64,000 nt of DNA, from positions 39,878-103,877 of the forward strand of contig CAKTFH010000004.1 in the NCBI GenBank assembly GCA_934555895.1, written 5' to 3'. The notes under the pieces were generated by a model, which had not been told where the DNA came from, ran no database searches, and saw only the letters and a list, made by a program, of their open reading frames with translations. Origin of the DNA: an uncultured Muribaculaceae bacterium (GTDB taxonomy: Bacteria > Bacteroidota > Bacteroidia > Bacteroidales > Muribaculaceae). The translations under genes were made by a program, and so were the position numbers. Within the stretch, counting starts at the first letter, position 1. Every line of letters starts with the position of its first letter. Positions 52,844-62,506 of the stretch are shown in pieces.

Positions 52844-53737
52844 ATGTGGTTAACATCCTCATCCATAGGTAGGAAGCTGATTATGGCCCTTACGGGTGCC
52901 TTCCTTATCCTATTCGTGACGTTTCACGCACTGATGAATGGTGTGGCACTCTTCTGGCCCAGCGCCTACAATGAAGTGTGTCTGTTTCTGGGTGCCAACT
53001 GGTATGCCTTGGTAGGCACTCTGATTCTCGCCGCCGCAGTGGTGCTTCACATTGTGTATGCCATCTGGCTTACCGTGCAGAACCGTGCAGCACGCGGTTC
53101 TGAGCGCTACGATGTCACTTCGCGTCCTCCTCAGGTGGAGTGGTCGTCGAAAAACATGCTTGTGCTCGGTCTGGTAGTGCTCGCATTCCTGGTGATTCAC
53201 TTCATCCAGTTCTGGGCAAAGATGCAGCTCGCCGAGGTTCTCGGCTGCGAGGTAGTCGACGCTGCCCGTGGCGGCGAGGTGGTTCCCCCTGCTGCCGGCA
53301 CTTACTTCCTTGGCATGGCTTTCAGCCAGTGGTGGACTCTTCCTGTCTATATCATCGCTTTCGTGGCTCTGTGGTTCCACCTCACCCACGGTTTCTGGTC
53401 GATGATGCAGACTGTGGGCTGGAACAATGATGTGTGGATGAACCGCATCAAATGCATCGGCAACTGGTGGATTTCAATCGTAGTGGCTCTCTTCATCGCC
53501 GAGGCCGTAGTCTTCACAGTTCAGGCCAACCGCGGCACTTACTATGAGTGCCCCGTGCTCCTCGAGCAGTATGAGGAGATGGCTGCTGAGGGCAAGGATG
53601 CCTATGCAGCTCCCGCTGCTTGCGCAGCCGCAATGTGCGAAAAAGCTCAGGCTTGTCAGGAGGCTGCTCCTTGCGCTGCAGCCGAAGCCTGTCAGGAGCA
53701 GTGCACCGAGAATGTAACTGTAATAACTAACGAATAA
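52844..53737 (+). CDS. sdhC: Succinate dehydrogenase/fumarate reductase cytochrome b subunit with a Cys-rich tail
   Basis: A 297-residue di-heme type b membrane anchor (SdhC/FrdC of the five-helix B-type). It has five hydrophobic helices between about 10 and 228. Candidate heme His residues are H28, H69, H119 and H182 (the last in FHLTHGFW). It passes electrons between menaquinone and the SdhAB subunits. The conserved protein ends near residue 230. A further ~65 residues are added, and residues 260-287 contain six Cys at 260, 265, 271, 277, 283 and 287, separated by Ala, Glu and Gln. This tail is not part of the family. It is followed by sdhA after 13 bases. Confidence 0.93.
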   Translation: MWLTSSSIGRKLIMALTGAFLILFVTFHALMNGVALFWPSAYNEVCLFLGANWYALVGTLILAAAVVLHIVYAIWLTVQNRAARGSERYDVTSRPPQVEWSSKNMLVLGLVVLAFLVIHFIQFWAKMQLAEVLGCEVVDAARGGEVVPPAAGTYFLGMAFSQWWTLPVYIIAFVALWFHLTHGFWSMMQTVGWNNDVWMNRIKCIGNWWISIVVALFIAEAVVFTVQANRGTYYECPVLLEQYEEMAAEGKDAYAAPAACAAAMCEKAQACQEAAPCAAAEACQEQCTENVTVITNE

Positions 53738-53750
53738 TCACTTAGCAGAT

Positions 53751-55778
53751 ATGGCAGATCTCAAGAACCTCGAGGGCATGATCGACTCAACGCCGATTAT
53801 GAAAGATTACGCCGACATCGAGTCGTCGAAACTCCCCGAATATCAGATAGACAGCAAAATACCTGAAGGTCCCATAGCTGAGAAGTGGACCAACTACAAA
53901 GCTCACCAGAAACTGGTGAACCCCGCCAACAAGCGTCACCTCGACATTATCGTGGTGGGCACAGGTCTGGCCGGCGCATCGGCCGCCTCGACCCTCGGCG
54001 AACTCGGATTCAACGTATATAACTTCTGCATCCAGGACAGCCCCCGCCGCGCACACTCCATCGCAGCCCAGGGCGGTATCAACGCCGCCAAGGACTATCA
54101 GAACGATGGTGACTCGGTATACCGTCTCTTCTACGATACCGTGAAGGGCGGCGACTTCCGTTCGCGTGAGGCCAATGTGTACCGTCTGGCTGAAGTATCA
54201 AGCAATATCATCGACCAGTGCGTGGCACAGGGCGTGCCTTTCGCACGTGAATACGGCGGCCTCCTTGCCAACCGCTCTTTCGGCGGCGCACAGGTGAGCC
54301 GTACATTCTACGCCAAGGGCCAGACCGGCCAGCAGCTTCTGCTCGGCGCCTACTCTTCGCTCAACCGCCAGATTAAGAAGGGCACAGTGAAGAGCTTCAA
54401 CCGCCGCGAGATGCTCGACATCGTCATTATCGACGGCCGTGCCCGCGGTGTGATCATGCGTAATCTCATCACAGGCGAGATAGAGCGCTACGCCGCTCAC
54501 GCAGTGGTGCTCGCCACCGGCGGTTACGGCCGCGCCTTCTTCCTCAGCACCAACGCCATGGGCTGCAACGGCTCGGCTGCCGTGCAGGCTTTCAAGAAGG
54601 GCGCATACCTCGCCAACCTCGCCTTCACACAGATTCACCCCACATGTATCCCCGTTCACGGCGAAGACCAGAGCAAGCTCACCCTCATGAGCGAGTCACT
54701 TCGTAACGACGGCCGCATCTGGGTGCCCAAGAAGAAGGAAGATGCCGAGGCCATCCGCGCCGGACGCAAGAAACCTACCGATATTCCCGACGAGGACCGC
54801 GACTTCTATCTGGAGCGCCGTTATCCCGCCTTCGGTAACCTCTGCCCCCGCGACATCGCTTCGCGTGCCGCCAAGGAGCGTTGCGACGCCGGCTACGGTG
54901 TAGGTACCGGCAACGCCGTATACCTCGACTTCAAGTATGCCATCGACCGCCTCGGTGCCGATGTGGTGCGCGACCGCTACGGAAACCTCTTCGACATGTA
55001 TCAGATGATTTCCGACGACAATCCCTACGAGACACCTATGATGATATTCCCCGCCAGCCACTACACCATGGGCGGCATCTGGGTTGACTACGAGCTGCAG
55101 ACCTCCATCAAGGGCCTCTTCGCCATTGGTGAGTGCAACTTCTCGGACCACGGTGCAAACCGTCTGGGCGCATCGGCGCTCATGCAGGGTCTGGCCGACG
55201 GCTATTTCGTGCTTCCTTACACCATGCAGAACTATCTCAGCGATCAGATCAAGGTGCCCCGTTTCAAGACCGATGCGCCTGAGTTCGACGCTGCAGAGAA
55301 AGGCGTGCGCGACCGCATCGCCAAGCTCATGGCTATAAAGGGAACCAAATCGCCCGACCAGCTCCATAAGAAGCTCGGTCATGTGATGTGGAATCTCGTG
55401 GGTATGGGCCGCACTCTCCAGAGCCTCGTGAAAGCTCTCGACGAAATTGAAAAAGTGCGCAAGGAGTTCTATACCGACCTCCGCATCGTGGGTAAAGCCG
55501 ATGATCTCAACACTGAGCTTGAAAAGGCTCTCCGTCTCGAAGACTTCCTGGTTATCGCCAAGATGATGGCCATTGACGCTCTGCACCGCAATGAATCGTG
55601 TGGTGCTCACTTCCGCGAAGAGTACCAGACCGCCGACGGCGAGGCTGCCCGCAATGACGAGAATTACATGTATGTGGGTTGCTGGAAATACACCGGCGAC
55701 AACGAGAAGCCCATTCTGCTCAAGGAGCCCCTCAAATACGAGGCCATCAAGGTGCAGACCCGTAACTACAAATCGTAA
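53751..55778 (+). CDS. sdhA: Succinate dehydrogenase/fumarate reductase flavoprotein subunit
   Basis: A 675-residue catalytic subunit carrying covalent FAD. The dinucleotide fold is [20 protein letters not shown] (about 66-85), and the FAD-linking His is in [16 protein letters not shown]. The active-site segment [17 protein letters not shown] and [20 protein letters not shown] are present. In anaerobic Bacteroidales this enzyme mainly reduces fumarate to succinate as the end of the respiratory fermentation. It is co-transcribed with sdhC and sdhB. Confidence 0.96.
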   Translation: MADLKNLEGMIDSTPIMKDYADIESSKLPEYQIDSKIPEGPIAEKWTNYKAHQKLVNPANKRHLDIIVVGTGLAGASAASTLGELGFNVYNFCIQDSPRRAHSIAAQGGINAAKDYQNDGDSVYRLFYDTVKGGDFRSREANVYRLAEVSSNIIDQCVAQGVPFAREYGGLLANRSFGGAQVSRTFYAKGQTGQQLLLGAYSSLNRQIKKGTVKSFNRREMLDIVIIDGRARGVIMRNLITGEIERYAAHAVVLATGGYGRAFFLSTNAMGCNGSAAVQAFKKGAYLANLAFTQIHPTCIPVHGEDQSKLTLMSESLRNDGRIWVPKKKEDAEAIRAGRKKPTDIPDEDRDFYLERRYPAFGNLCPRDIASRAAKERCDAGYGVGTGNAVYLDFKYAIDRLGADVVRDRYGNLFDMYQMISDDNPYETPMMIFPASHYTMGGIWVDYELQTSIKGLFAIGECNFSDHGANRLGASALMQGLADGYFVLPYTMQNYLSDQIKVPRFKTDAPEFDAAEKGVRDRIAKLMAIKGTKSPDQLHKKLGHVMWNLVGMGRTLQSLVKALDEIEKVRKEFYTDLRIVGKADDLNTELEKALRLEDFLVIAKMMAIDALHRNESCGAHFREEYQTADGEAARNDENYMYVGCWKYTGDNEKPILLKEPLKYEAIKVQTRNYKS

Positions 55779-55864
55779 AAGCAACCACGTAGGAGCCCAG
55801 GTGTGCCTCAGGGCATGCGCACTGCGGCGCATCGGCTCCCACCAAATAACTTTCGTAACAAATT

Positions 55865-56620
55865 ATGGAAACTACAATCAATGTAAACTTGAAGATTTGG
55901 CGTCAGCGTGGTCCCAAAGAGCCGGGCAAATTCGTCAAATATCGCGTAGAAAACGTGTCGACAGGCAGTTCGTTCCTCGAGATGCTCGACATGCTCAATC
56001 AGCAGCTTGTGGACAAGGGCGAGGAGCCTGTGGTGTTCGACAACGACTGCCGTGAAGGCATCTGCGGCATGTGCTCGCTCTACATCAACGGTCACCCCCA
56101 CGGTGTGGTACAGGGCATCACCACCTGCCAGCTCCACATGCGCAAATTCCACAACGAGGAGGAAATCACAGTGGAGCCCTGGCGCTCGGCAGCCTTCCCC
56201 GTAATCCGCGACCTCATGGTGAACCGCAACGCCTTCGATCAGATTCAGCAGGCCGGCGGCTATGTAAGCTTCAACTGCGGCGGTGCTCCCGACGCCAACA
56301 ATCTCCCAATCTCGAAGGAGATTGCCGACGAGGCTATGGACTCGGCCACCTGCATCGGTTGCGGCGCCTGTGTGGCAGCCTGCAAGAATGGTTCGGCAAT
56401 GCTCTTCGTGAGCGCCAAGGTGAGTCAGTTTGCCCTGCTTCCCCAGGGGCAGGTGGAGCGCGCCCGTCGCGCCCGCGCCATGGTCAAGAAGATGGACGAG
56501 CTCGGTTTCGGCAACTGCACCAACACCGGTGCCTGCGCCGCCGAGTGTCCCAAGAGCATTTCGCTGAGCAACATCGCCCGTCTCAACCGCGAGTTTATCA
56601 AAGCCAAACTGGCCGACTGA
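55865..56620 (+). CDS. sdhB: Succinate dehydrogenase/fumarate reductase iron-sulfur subunit
   Basis: A 251-residue electron-transfer subunit with three clusters. The [2Fe-2S] motif is CREGICGMC plus the TTC that follows. The second Cys set is [12 protein letters not shown] and the third [15 protein letters not shown], which together hold the 4Fe and 3Fe clusters. The length is normal. An 86-base gap with a GC-rich dyad separates it from sdhA. A strong terminator follows. Confidence 0.96.
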   Translation: METTINVNLKIWRQRGPKEPGKFVKYRVENVSTGSSFLEMLDMLNQQLVDKGEEPVVFDNDCREGICGMCSLYINGHPHGVVQGITTCQLHMRKFHNEEEITVEPWRSAAFPVIRDLMVNRNAFDQIQQAGGYVSFNCGGAPDANNLPISKEIADEAMDSATCIGCGACVAACKNGSAMLFVSAKVSQFALLPQGQVERARRARAMVKKMDELGFGNCTNTGACAAECPKSISLSNIARLNREFIKAKLAD

Positions 56621-56647
56621 TAAAGCGATAGCATAATCAACATAATC

Positions 56648-56696
56648 CACCGGGTGCAGGTGCCGAAGAGGCACTTGCACCCGGTGCTTTTTTTTG
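56648..56696 (+). terminator. Terminator of the sdhCAB operon
   Basis: A 17-bp stem, 56648-56664 against 56670-56686, with one G-U pair, a 5-base loop and then CTTTTTTTTG. Confidence 0.93.
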
Positions 56697-56764
56697 TGCC
56701 GGAACTGCGGGGGAAAGGCATGTTTTCGTCGGGCGCGGACTGCCCTGAATCGCGGAAAAAATGC

Positions 56765-56772
56765 TAAATTTG
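56765..56772 (+). promoter_or_regulatory. -7 promoter element of the GH95-like gene
   Basis: TAAATTTG fits TAnnTTTG. No TTTG is seen at the -33 position. The leader would be only about 23 bases. Confidence 0.55.
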
Positions 56773-56801
56773 TGCTCCCGAAAAAAAGAATATATACTGA
56801 A

Positions 56802-58124
56802 ATGAAATATGGCATATGGGCCACGCTTTGCGTGGCCATGGTTTCCGCAGGCGCGCTCACACATGAAGTAAAGGCTGCTGAAAAAGCAGGAAACATGACT
56901 TACAGCAGCGCGGCGAAGAGCTTGAAGGATGCTGTGCTGATAGGCAACGGCACTGCCGGAGCGGCGCTGTACGGCACTTTCCCCGACGAAAAGATAGATA
57001 TTGACGAAATAGTGCAGCCGGCGGAAGGTACGGTGACACCTGAAGGCGACGCCCAGGAGCGCTACCGCAATATGTTCAGGCCGCTGGCTCGGCTCACCGT
57101 GCGCCACTCATTGCCTCTGAGCAGTAAGCAGACCGGATATGAGCGTGGTCTCGACCTCTCGACGGGTACCGCCTACACAAATGTGACATTGACCGAAGGG
57201 CTGCGCCGCCAGGAAGCCTATGCATCGGGGCCCGATTCTGTGATAGTGATTAACTACACCGCCGAGGTGCCGCTCAACTGCACCATATCGCTCGACTCTG
57301 ATTTCGCCGAGGAGATAACCTCGTTTGACGACCGCATAGTGATGCGTGGCACAATGGGACGCCCCTCCGACGGCAAGCGACACCGTGTGGTGAGAAACAA
57401 TCGTGCGGTAAAGCGCGATTCAACGGCCTTGGCCGCCGACACCGCGGGCGTTCACTTTATAACCATGCTCAAGGTGCTTCCGGGAGAGGGCAACATCACT
57501 ACCAACCCCGACGCCTCGCTCACACTGAATCACATGCAGGGCGCAATGCTTATAATCACCACGGTGAAGGAATCGGCTGCACTGCGCTCGATAGCTCTGC
57601 CCGACGACGCCGACCCGGTGGCCGACCTGGCGAGGCTGCGCGTGTTCCGCGCCTCGCTCAAGGGGTATGAGGGTTTCGAGAAGTTCCGCTCCAACGACCT
57701 CGACCTGCAGCTTGCGGCAGCCTCGGGCGAGACATCGTCTGAAGCTTTGTCGGCCGACGCTCAGCTGATTGAGAAATATGCCAAATATCTCGACATGGCC
57801 ACGACCAATCCCGGCACAGGCGGCGATTCTGAGGTGTTCGTAGCCTCGCCCGGCCGCATAGAGTTTGTGCCGGGCACACAGCTCGGATGGGGCGACGGCG
57901 AAGTCGACAGCGCCACTGTGCTGGGCTGCTTCAATATAAGCTGCAAATGGGAAAAGGGGAAAATCACGGGCGGAAACATCACCTATCAGCCCGCCGGGGG
58001 CGACCCCGTCGATACGGAAGTGGAGCTGATACTCAACGGCGAGTCGCACCGCACATCGCTGCGGGCATGGCGTCCGGTGCCGCTCGAGAACTTCGTAGAC
58101 CTCGTGCGGCCGTTCATTCAGTAA
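56802..58124 (+). CDS. GH95-like secreted protein lacking the catalytic barrel
   Basis: A 440-residue exported protein, while GH95 alpha-L-fucosidases are normally about 750-800. After a signal peptide (about 1-26) it has the GH95 N-terminal beta-sandwich (VLIGNGTAGAALYGTFPDEK, about 45-64). It then runs to the first barrel helix (LIEKYAKYLDMATTNPGT, 322-339), which corresponds to the YGRYLLISSSRPGT region of the family. From about 345 it reads like the C-terminal sandwich (GWGDGEV, then CKWEKGKITGGNI). The intervening catalytic (alpha/alpha)6 barrel, with the acid/base Glu and Asp/Asn residues, is missing without a frameshift. It may bind glycans without cleaving them. The ATG at 56802 was chosen for the signal peptide. 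A MITE-like element begins at its stop codon. Confidence 0.75.
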   Translation: MKYGIWATLCVAMVSAGALTHEVKAAEKAGNMTYSSAAKSLKDAVLIGNGTAGAALYGTFPDEKIDIDEIVQPAEGTVTPEGDAQERYRNMFRPLARLTVRHSLPLSSKQTGYERGLDLSTGTAYTNVTLTEGLRRQEAYASGPDSVIVINYTAEVPLNCTISLDSDFAEEITSFDDRIVMRGTMGRPSDGKRHRVVRNNRAVKRDSTALAADTAGVHFITMLKVLPGEGNITTNPDASLTLNHMQGAMLIITTVKESAALRSIALPDDADPVADLARLRVFRASLKGYEGFEKFRSNDLDLQLAAASGETSSEALSADAQLIEKYAKYLDMATTNPGTGGDSEVFVASPGRIEFVPGTQLGWGDGEVDSATVLGCFNISCKWEKGKITGGNITYQPAGGDPVDTEVELILNGESHRTSLRAWRPVPLENFVDLVRPFIQ

Positions 58125-58373
58125 GAGCTTGTTTAATAATAAATGTTACTGGCCGTAGGGGAGTATTATTTTTCATATAATTGACATGTTTTTATGACTG
58201 TTTAATGGTCGGAGGTGAATTCCTGTGATTGTAAAATCACCTTTGCATCGCATATCTTGGCCGGTTTCTGCCATGTTCCTCAGTCATGTACTTCAGTACA
58301 CTCCTTCGTCACATGACGGAAACCGTCTCAAGCTATGCGACCCTGCCTGCAACATTTATTTTTAAACAAGCTC
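58125..58373. mobile_element. 249-bp MITE-like element with a TAA target duplication
   Basis: The ends form a terminal inverted repeat of about 24 bases (58124-58147 against 58351-58374) with one mismatch. The outer ends are GAGCTTGTTTAA and TTAAACAAGCTC. TAA flanks both sides (58122-58124 and 58374-58376), as a 3-bp target duplication would. Inside are two more dyads: GTGATT/AATCAC near 58230-58245, and a pairing of GGTTTC...CATGT (from about 58262) with ACATG...GAAACC (to about 58324). No transposase is encoded, so it would have moved in trans. The end sequence and TNA-type target suggest the IS5 family (IS1031/ISL2 groups); this is inference. Confidence 0.75.
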
Positions 58374-58381
58374 TAAAACGC

Positions 58382-59620
58382 TTACCAGCCGCCGGAGGCA
58401 CCTCCGCCTCCGGTCATGCCGCCTCCGAATGAACCGCCTGAGAAGCCACCGCCACCTCCTGAGAATCCGCCTCCGCCACCACCGATGATGATGGGGGTGG
58501 CCACTTCCTTAGGGATGGTGAACGGGCGCGCGGTGTTGTTGCCGCAGTTGAGGCAGCGATAGGTAGTGATACCCTGACCTTCAACCCTTGTGGTGGGCTT
58601 GCGTAGTATACGCTGGCCGGTGCACACGCAGGCGCGTGCATGGCAGCGGTCGCACACGGTGTAGTTGTGCCGATGGTTGATATAGGGTATTATGTCGGTT
58701 TCGCCGCAGGCAGGACACAGCCACACATCATAATCTACAGAGTCGAGCTGCTCTTCGGCATCCTGTGCCGGAGTGAGGTAGCGGTTGTCGTTCACCTCGT
58801 CGACACGCTCCATGCGGGTGTGGCAGTTGGGGCAAAGTCGTTTGCGCAGGCGCACCCGGCGCATGGCCACGATGAGCCATAAAAGCAGCGGCAGCGCCAT
58901 GCCGAGTGTGAGGAACGACATCACGAGAAGCGGCACACGCAGTTTCTGCAGGGCCTCGAAGCGGCTTGCGGTGGGCAGCTTGCGTGTGGCGAGCAGAGTG
59001 GAGATGAGCCATATGAGCAGCGCGACAGTGGCAAGCAACGCGAAGAGCACGTAGAACCGGAATGCATCGATATCTTCGGCGTGGCTGTCGTTGGCCTCCC
59101 GCGACATGAGTTCTTCGCGGGCCTCGGGGTCGGTGAGCAGCCGGTGCATTTGTGTGAGAGCTGCAAGCACTCCGGCATCGTAGTCGCCATTTTTGAAATT
59201 CGGCGCGAGGTCGTTGCGTATTATCCTTGCAGCGAGCACATCAGGAAGCACTCCCTCAGCGCCGTAGCCGGTGCGGATCGTCGCACGGCGGTCACCGACC
59301 GAGATGAGCATGAGCACGCCGTTGTCCTTGTCGCTTTTGCCTATGCCCCAGAGCGAGAACAAGTCGGTGGCATAGTCGTCGATGTCGGCACCCGAGAGGT
59401 CGGGCACTATCGCCACAACCGGCTCGGCCGATGTCTGCCGCCATATGTCGGCAATGATTGAATCGGCCTGCGCGCGGGCGGTGGGGGAGAGGGCAGCAGC
59501 CTGGTCGCTGACGAAGCGGGTGCGGTCTGCCACATGCACGTTCTTTACCTCTTCGGGTGTGATGGCAAATGTAAGCAGGGGCATCAGGAGCCCGATAAAT
59601 ATGGCTAATGTTTTTTTCAT
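58382..59620 (-). CDS. TPM domain membrane protein with zinc-ribbon motifs and Gly-rich tail
   Basis: A 412-residue protein of the TPM (TLP18.3/Psb32/MOLO-1) type. The signal peptide covers about 1-19. The TPM domain spans about 33-165 (RTRFVSDQAAALSPTARAQA). Two hydrophobic helices lie near 195-215 and 235-255. Four Cys pairs follow: CPNCHTRM, CPACGETD, CDRCHARACVC and CLNCGNN, which look like zinc ribbons. The last ~35 residues are almost only Gly, Ser and Phe. TPM proteins are implicated in repair or assembly of membrane complexes; a phosphatase activity has been proposed for some. The start was set at ATG 59618-59620 for the signal peptide. It is 20 bases after dgt and probably co-transcribed. 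Confidence 0.82.
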   Translation of the reverse strand: MKKTLAIFIGLLMPLLTFAITPEEVKNVHVADRTRFVSDQAAALSPTARAQADSIIADIWRQTSAEPVVAIVPDLSGADIDDYATDLFSLWGIGKSDKDNGVLMLISVGDRRATIRTGYGAEGVLPDVLAARIIRNDLAPNFKNGDYDAGVLAALTQMHRLLTDPEAREELMSREANDSHAEDIDAFRFYVLFALLATVALLIWLISTLLATRKLPTASRFEALQKLRVPLLVMSFLTLGMALPLLLWLIVAMRRVRLRKRLCPNCHTRMERVDEVNDNRYLTPAQDAEEQLDSVDYDVWLCPACGETDIIPYINHRHNYTVCDRCHARACVCTGQRILRKPTTRVEGQGITTYRCLNCGNNTARPFTIPKEVATPIIIGGGGGGFSGGGGGFSGGSFGGGMTGGGGASGGW

Positions 59621-59640
59621 TTTTATAAGTGCGAATGATG

Positions 59641-60981
59641 TCATACGGCGGGTAGCGAAAGGCCGTTGAGTTTGCGGTAAAGGTCGAGGGCGTAGACATC
59701 GGTCATGGCCGACACATGGTCGAGCACAGCCTGAATCTTTGGGAACAGCCCGGCTTCGGCCACTCCGTATTGCCCCGGCACCTGCGACAGCAGCAGGCGC
59801 GAGTAGTTGAGCTGCGGATGGCGCACGGCGTCGATGAGCTTTTCGAGCAGGAACGTGATGATGCGGTTGCCGGCGAGCTCCACGTTGACCACGGCTTCGG
59901 AGCGGTAGATTTTGTTCCACGACAGCTCGTTGCAGCGGCGATAAGCCATCAGTTCGGTCTGCGGCACGTGGGCCAGCAGCTGGCCGGGGAAGGTGCCGCG
60001 CATGATGGATTTCTCGTTATTGACGAACACCTCGGCGCAGCGGTCAACCAGCACGCCGATCACTCCCGAGCGCAGATAGGCTATCTGTTCATTGGGGTCG
60101 GAGATGTGGCGCATCACCTGCTCGCAGCGCACGCGCCGCTCGGGGCTGAAGAATGCCAGCAGATGATCGAGCACTTCGGGTGTGGAGAGTATCTTCAGCT
60201 TGTGGGCGTCTTCGATATCCATCACCTCATAGCAGATGTCGTCGGCGGCCTCCACGATGTAGACAAGCGGGTGACGGGCATAGCGCAGTCTCCCCTGCGA
60301 GTTCTCGAGCTGAAGCATGCCGAGCTCCTCGGCTATGGTGCGGAAGGTCTCGGTCTCCGATGTGAAGAATCCGAACTTGTTTTTGTTACCGGCCAGGGTG
60401 GATGTGTAGGGATATTTCACCACCGAGGCGAGGGTTGAGTAGGTCATGGCGAAACCGCCGCGACGCCGGCCGATGAACTGGTGTGTGAGCAGGCGCAGGG
60501 CGTTGGCGTTGCCTTCGAAATGCGTGAGGTCGGACCACTGTTCGGGCGTGAGCTCCTCCACGAGGTCGGCACCGAGTCCCTCGGAGAAGAATGTAGAGAT
60601 GGCTTTCTCACCCGAATGGCCGAAAGGCGGGTTGCCGAGGTCGTGGGCGAGGCATGCCGCCGCCACGATGTCGCCTATCGATTCGAGAGCATCTGCTTCG
60701 GGAGTGTCCTTGTGCCGCTCGCGCAGGGAGCGGGCTATGGCGTTGGCCATGGAGCGTCCCACCGACGACACCTCGAGGCTGTGGGTCAGACGGTTGTGCA
60801 CGAAGATGCTTCCCGGCAGAGGAAACACCTGTGTCTTGTTCTGCAGGCGCCGGAAGGGAGATGAGAATATCAGGCGGTCGAAATCGCGCTGAAAGTCGGA
60901 GCGGGTGGCTGATGCCGGGGTTGGGGTGTGGTAGTCCTCCATGCCCAGACGCTTGTCGGATATGAGCCTGCTCCACGCCAT
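59641..60981 (-). CDS. dgt: Deoxyguanosinetriphosphate triphosphohydrolase
   Basis: A 446-residue HD-superfamily enzyme that converts dGTP (or other dNTPs) to the nucleoside and triphosphate, controlling dNTP pools. The metal-binding HD residues are visible in HNRLTHSLEV and AHDLGNPPFGHSGE. The N-terminal SDFQRDFDRLIFSSPFRRLQ is a strong family match. The ATG at 60979-60981 gives the normal N-terminus; an earlier in-frame ATG would overlap hflX. It is 19 bases after hflX. Confidence 0.95.
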   Translation of the reverse strand: MAWSRLISDKRLGMEDYHTPTPASATRSDFQRDFDRLIFSSPFRRLQNKTQVFPLPGSIFVHNRLTHSLEVSSVGRSMANAIARSLRERHKDTPEADALESIGDIVAAACLAHDLGNPPFGHSGEKAISTFFSEGLGADLVEELTPEQWSDLTHFEGNANALRLLTHQFIGRRRGGFAMTYSTLASVVKYPYTSTLAGNKNKFGFFTSETETFRTIAEELGMLQLENSQGRLRYARHPLVYIVEAADDICYEVMDIEDAHKLKILSTPEVLDHLLAFFSPERRVRCEQVMRHISDPNEQIAYLRSGVIGVLVDRCAEVFVNNEKSIMRGTFPGQLLAHVPQTELMAYRRCNELSWNKIYRSEAVVNVELAGNRIITFLLEKLIDAVRHPQLNYSRLLLSQVPGQYGVAEAGLFPKIQAVLDHVSAMTDVYALDLYRKLNGLSLPAV

Positions 60982-61000
60982 CGAGGGCGCTTCTTCCGGT

Positions 61001-62257
61001 TCATTCCGCTGTTCCGGGTTCTGCTGTCGGGGCTGAGAGGTCATCTTCGTCGTATTTCTGATAGAGGAAATCGTTGTAGGGGAATCGCTGGGCGTGTATC
61101 TCGCGGGCTTTCTGATAGATAATTTGTTTAAGTTCGTCGACATTGGTGCCCTTTTTTGCGGAAACAAATACGCAGTTGCCCGGCGCGAGGCGGTTCATCC
61201 ACGTGGCCTTGAGTTCCTCGAGCGGTATGTTGCGGTCGGTGCGCTCGGTGAGGTCGTCCTCATCTTTGGGAATGTGGGAGTAGGCGTCGATTTTGTTGAA
61301 CACCACAATCATGGGTTTGTCGGCCGACTCACACACTTCGCTGAGGGTGCGGTTCACGACCTCAATCTGCTCCTGGAACTGGGGATGGCTCACATCCACC
61401 ACATGCACCAGCAGGTCGGCGTCGCGCACCTCGTCGAGTGTGCTTTTAAACGATTCCACAAGGTGAGTCGGGAGCTTGCGGATGAATCCCACGGTGTCGG
61501 TAAGCAGGAAGGGGAGGTTCTCGATGGTCACTTTGCGCACCGTGGTGTCGAGAGTAGCGAAAAGCTTGTTTTCGGCGAACACATCGCTCTTGCTGAGTAG
61601 ATTCATCAGCGTGCTTTTGCCCACGTTGGTGTAGCCGACGAGGGCCACGCGGGTGAGCTGTCCGCGGTTCTTGCGCTGGAGTGTCTTCTGGCGGTCGATG
61701 TCGCGAAGTTCCTCTTTGAGCAGCGATATGCGGCGCAGGATAATGCGTCGGTCGGTCTCAATCTGCGTCTCACCGGGGCCGCGCATACCGATACCGCCGC
61801 GCTGACGCTCGAGGTGGGTCCACATACGGGTGAGTCGGGGGAGCAGGTACTGATATTGCGCCAACTCCACCTGAGTCTTGGCTGTGGCCGTCTGTGCGCG
61901 TTTGGCGAATATGTCGAGGATGAGGCTCGAGCGGTCGAGTATCTTCACCTGCAGTTCCTTCTCGATGTTGGCTACCTGCTTCGACGAAAGATCATCGTCG
62001 AAAATCACCATGCCTATGTCGTTTTTCTCGACATATTCTTTGATTTCGGCCAGTTTGCCCTGCCCCACAAATGTGCGGGGATTTGGGTAGTCGAGCTTCT
62101 GGGTAAAACGCTCCACCACCTCGGCTCCGGCTGTATCGGCCAGAAAGGCGAGTTCGTCGAGATATTCCTGTGTCTTGGCTTCGCTTTGGTCGCGGGTGAC
62201 GAGAGCCACCAGAATGGTGCGCTCCGTGGTCTCCTTGCTTATTACAAATTCTTTCAT
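61001..62257 (-). CDS. hflX: GTPase HflX
   Basis: A 418-residue ribosome-associated GTPase that rescues or splits stalled ribosomes under stress. The N-terminal HflX domain contains YLLPRLTRMWTHLERQRGGI and GMRGPGETQIETDRR. The G domain has G1 GYTNVGKSTLMN, G3 DTVGFIRKLP and G4 NKID. The length is normal. It has an upstream -7 element and appears to be the first gene of the hflX-dgt-TPM transcript. Confidence 0.96.
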   Translation of the reverse strand: MKEFVISKETTERTILVALVTRDQSEAKTQEYLDELAFLADTAGAEVVERFTQKLDYPNPRTFVGQGKLAEIKEYVEKNDIGMVIFDDDLSSKQVANIEKELQVKILDRSSLILDIFAKRAQTATAKTQVELAQYQYLLPRLTRMWTHLERQRGGIGMRGPGETQIETDRRIILRRISLLKEELRDIDRQKTLQRKNRGQLTRVALVGYTNVGKSTLMNLLSKSDVFAENKLFATLDTTVRKVTIENLPFLLTDTVGFIRKLPTHLVESFKSTLDEVRDADLLVHVVDVSHPQFQEQIEVVNRTLSEVCESADKPMIVVFNKIDAYSHIPKDEDDLTERTDRNIPLEELKATWMNRLAPGNCVFVSAKKGTNVDELKQIIYQKAREIHAQRFPYNDFLYQKYDEDDLSAPTAEPGTAE

Positions 62258-62366
62258 ATTCCGTTAGTGTGCTGTTCCATCCCTCCCCTATGATTTTGCG
62301 GGCATATGGTCTGTCATATGCCACGCGTCTATAAAACAAACGCGGACGCTCGCCGGTTGTCTGACA

Positions 62367-62374
62367 CAAAATTA
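62367..62374 (-). promoter_or_regulatory. -7 promoter element of the hflX transcript
   Basis: The minus strand reads TAATTTTG. The predicted start near 62360 gives a leader of about 103 bases. No clear -33 TTTG. Confidence 0.55.
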
Positions 62375-62431
62375 ATAATTATCGCCGTATTTCCCGCCTG
62401 CCGCCCGATAATTTTGCTGTAAGACAGCAAA

Positions 62432-62470
62432 GCAGCCAGCCGTTTGGTCAAATGCCAAAGGGCTGGCTGC
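62432..62470 (-). terminator. Terminator of the GH78-like gene
   Basis: On the minus strand GCAGCCAGCC and GGCTGGCTGC are perfect complements (plus 62432-62441 and 62461-62470). An inner TTTGG/CCAAA pairing lengthens the stem, and TTTGCTGTCTTA follows. Confidence 0.75.
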
Positions 62471-62506
62471 CTTTCTTTTCACGGGTATGTTATATCGGCA
62501 GGTGGG

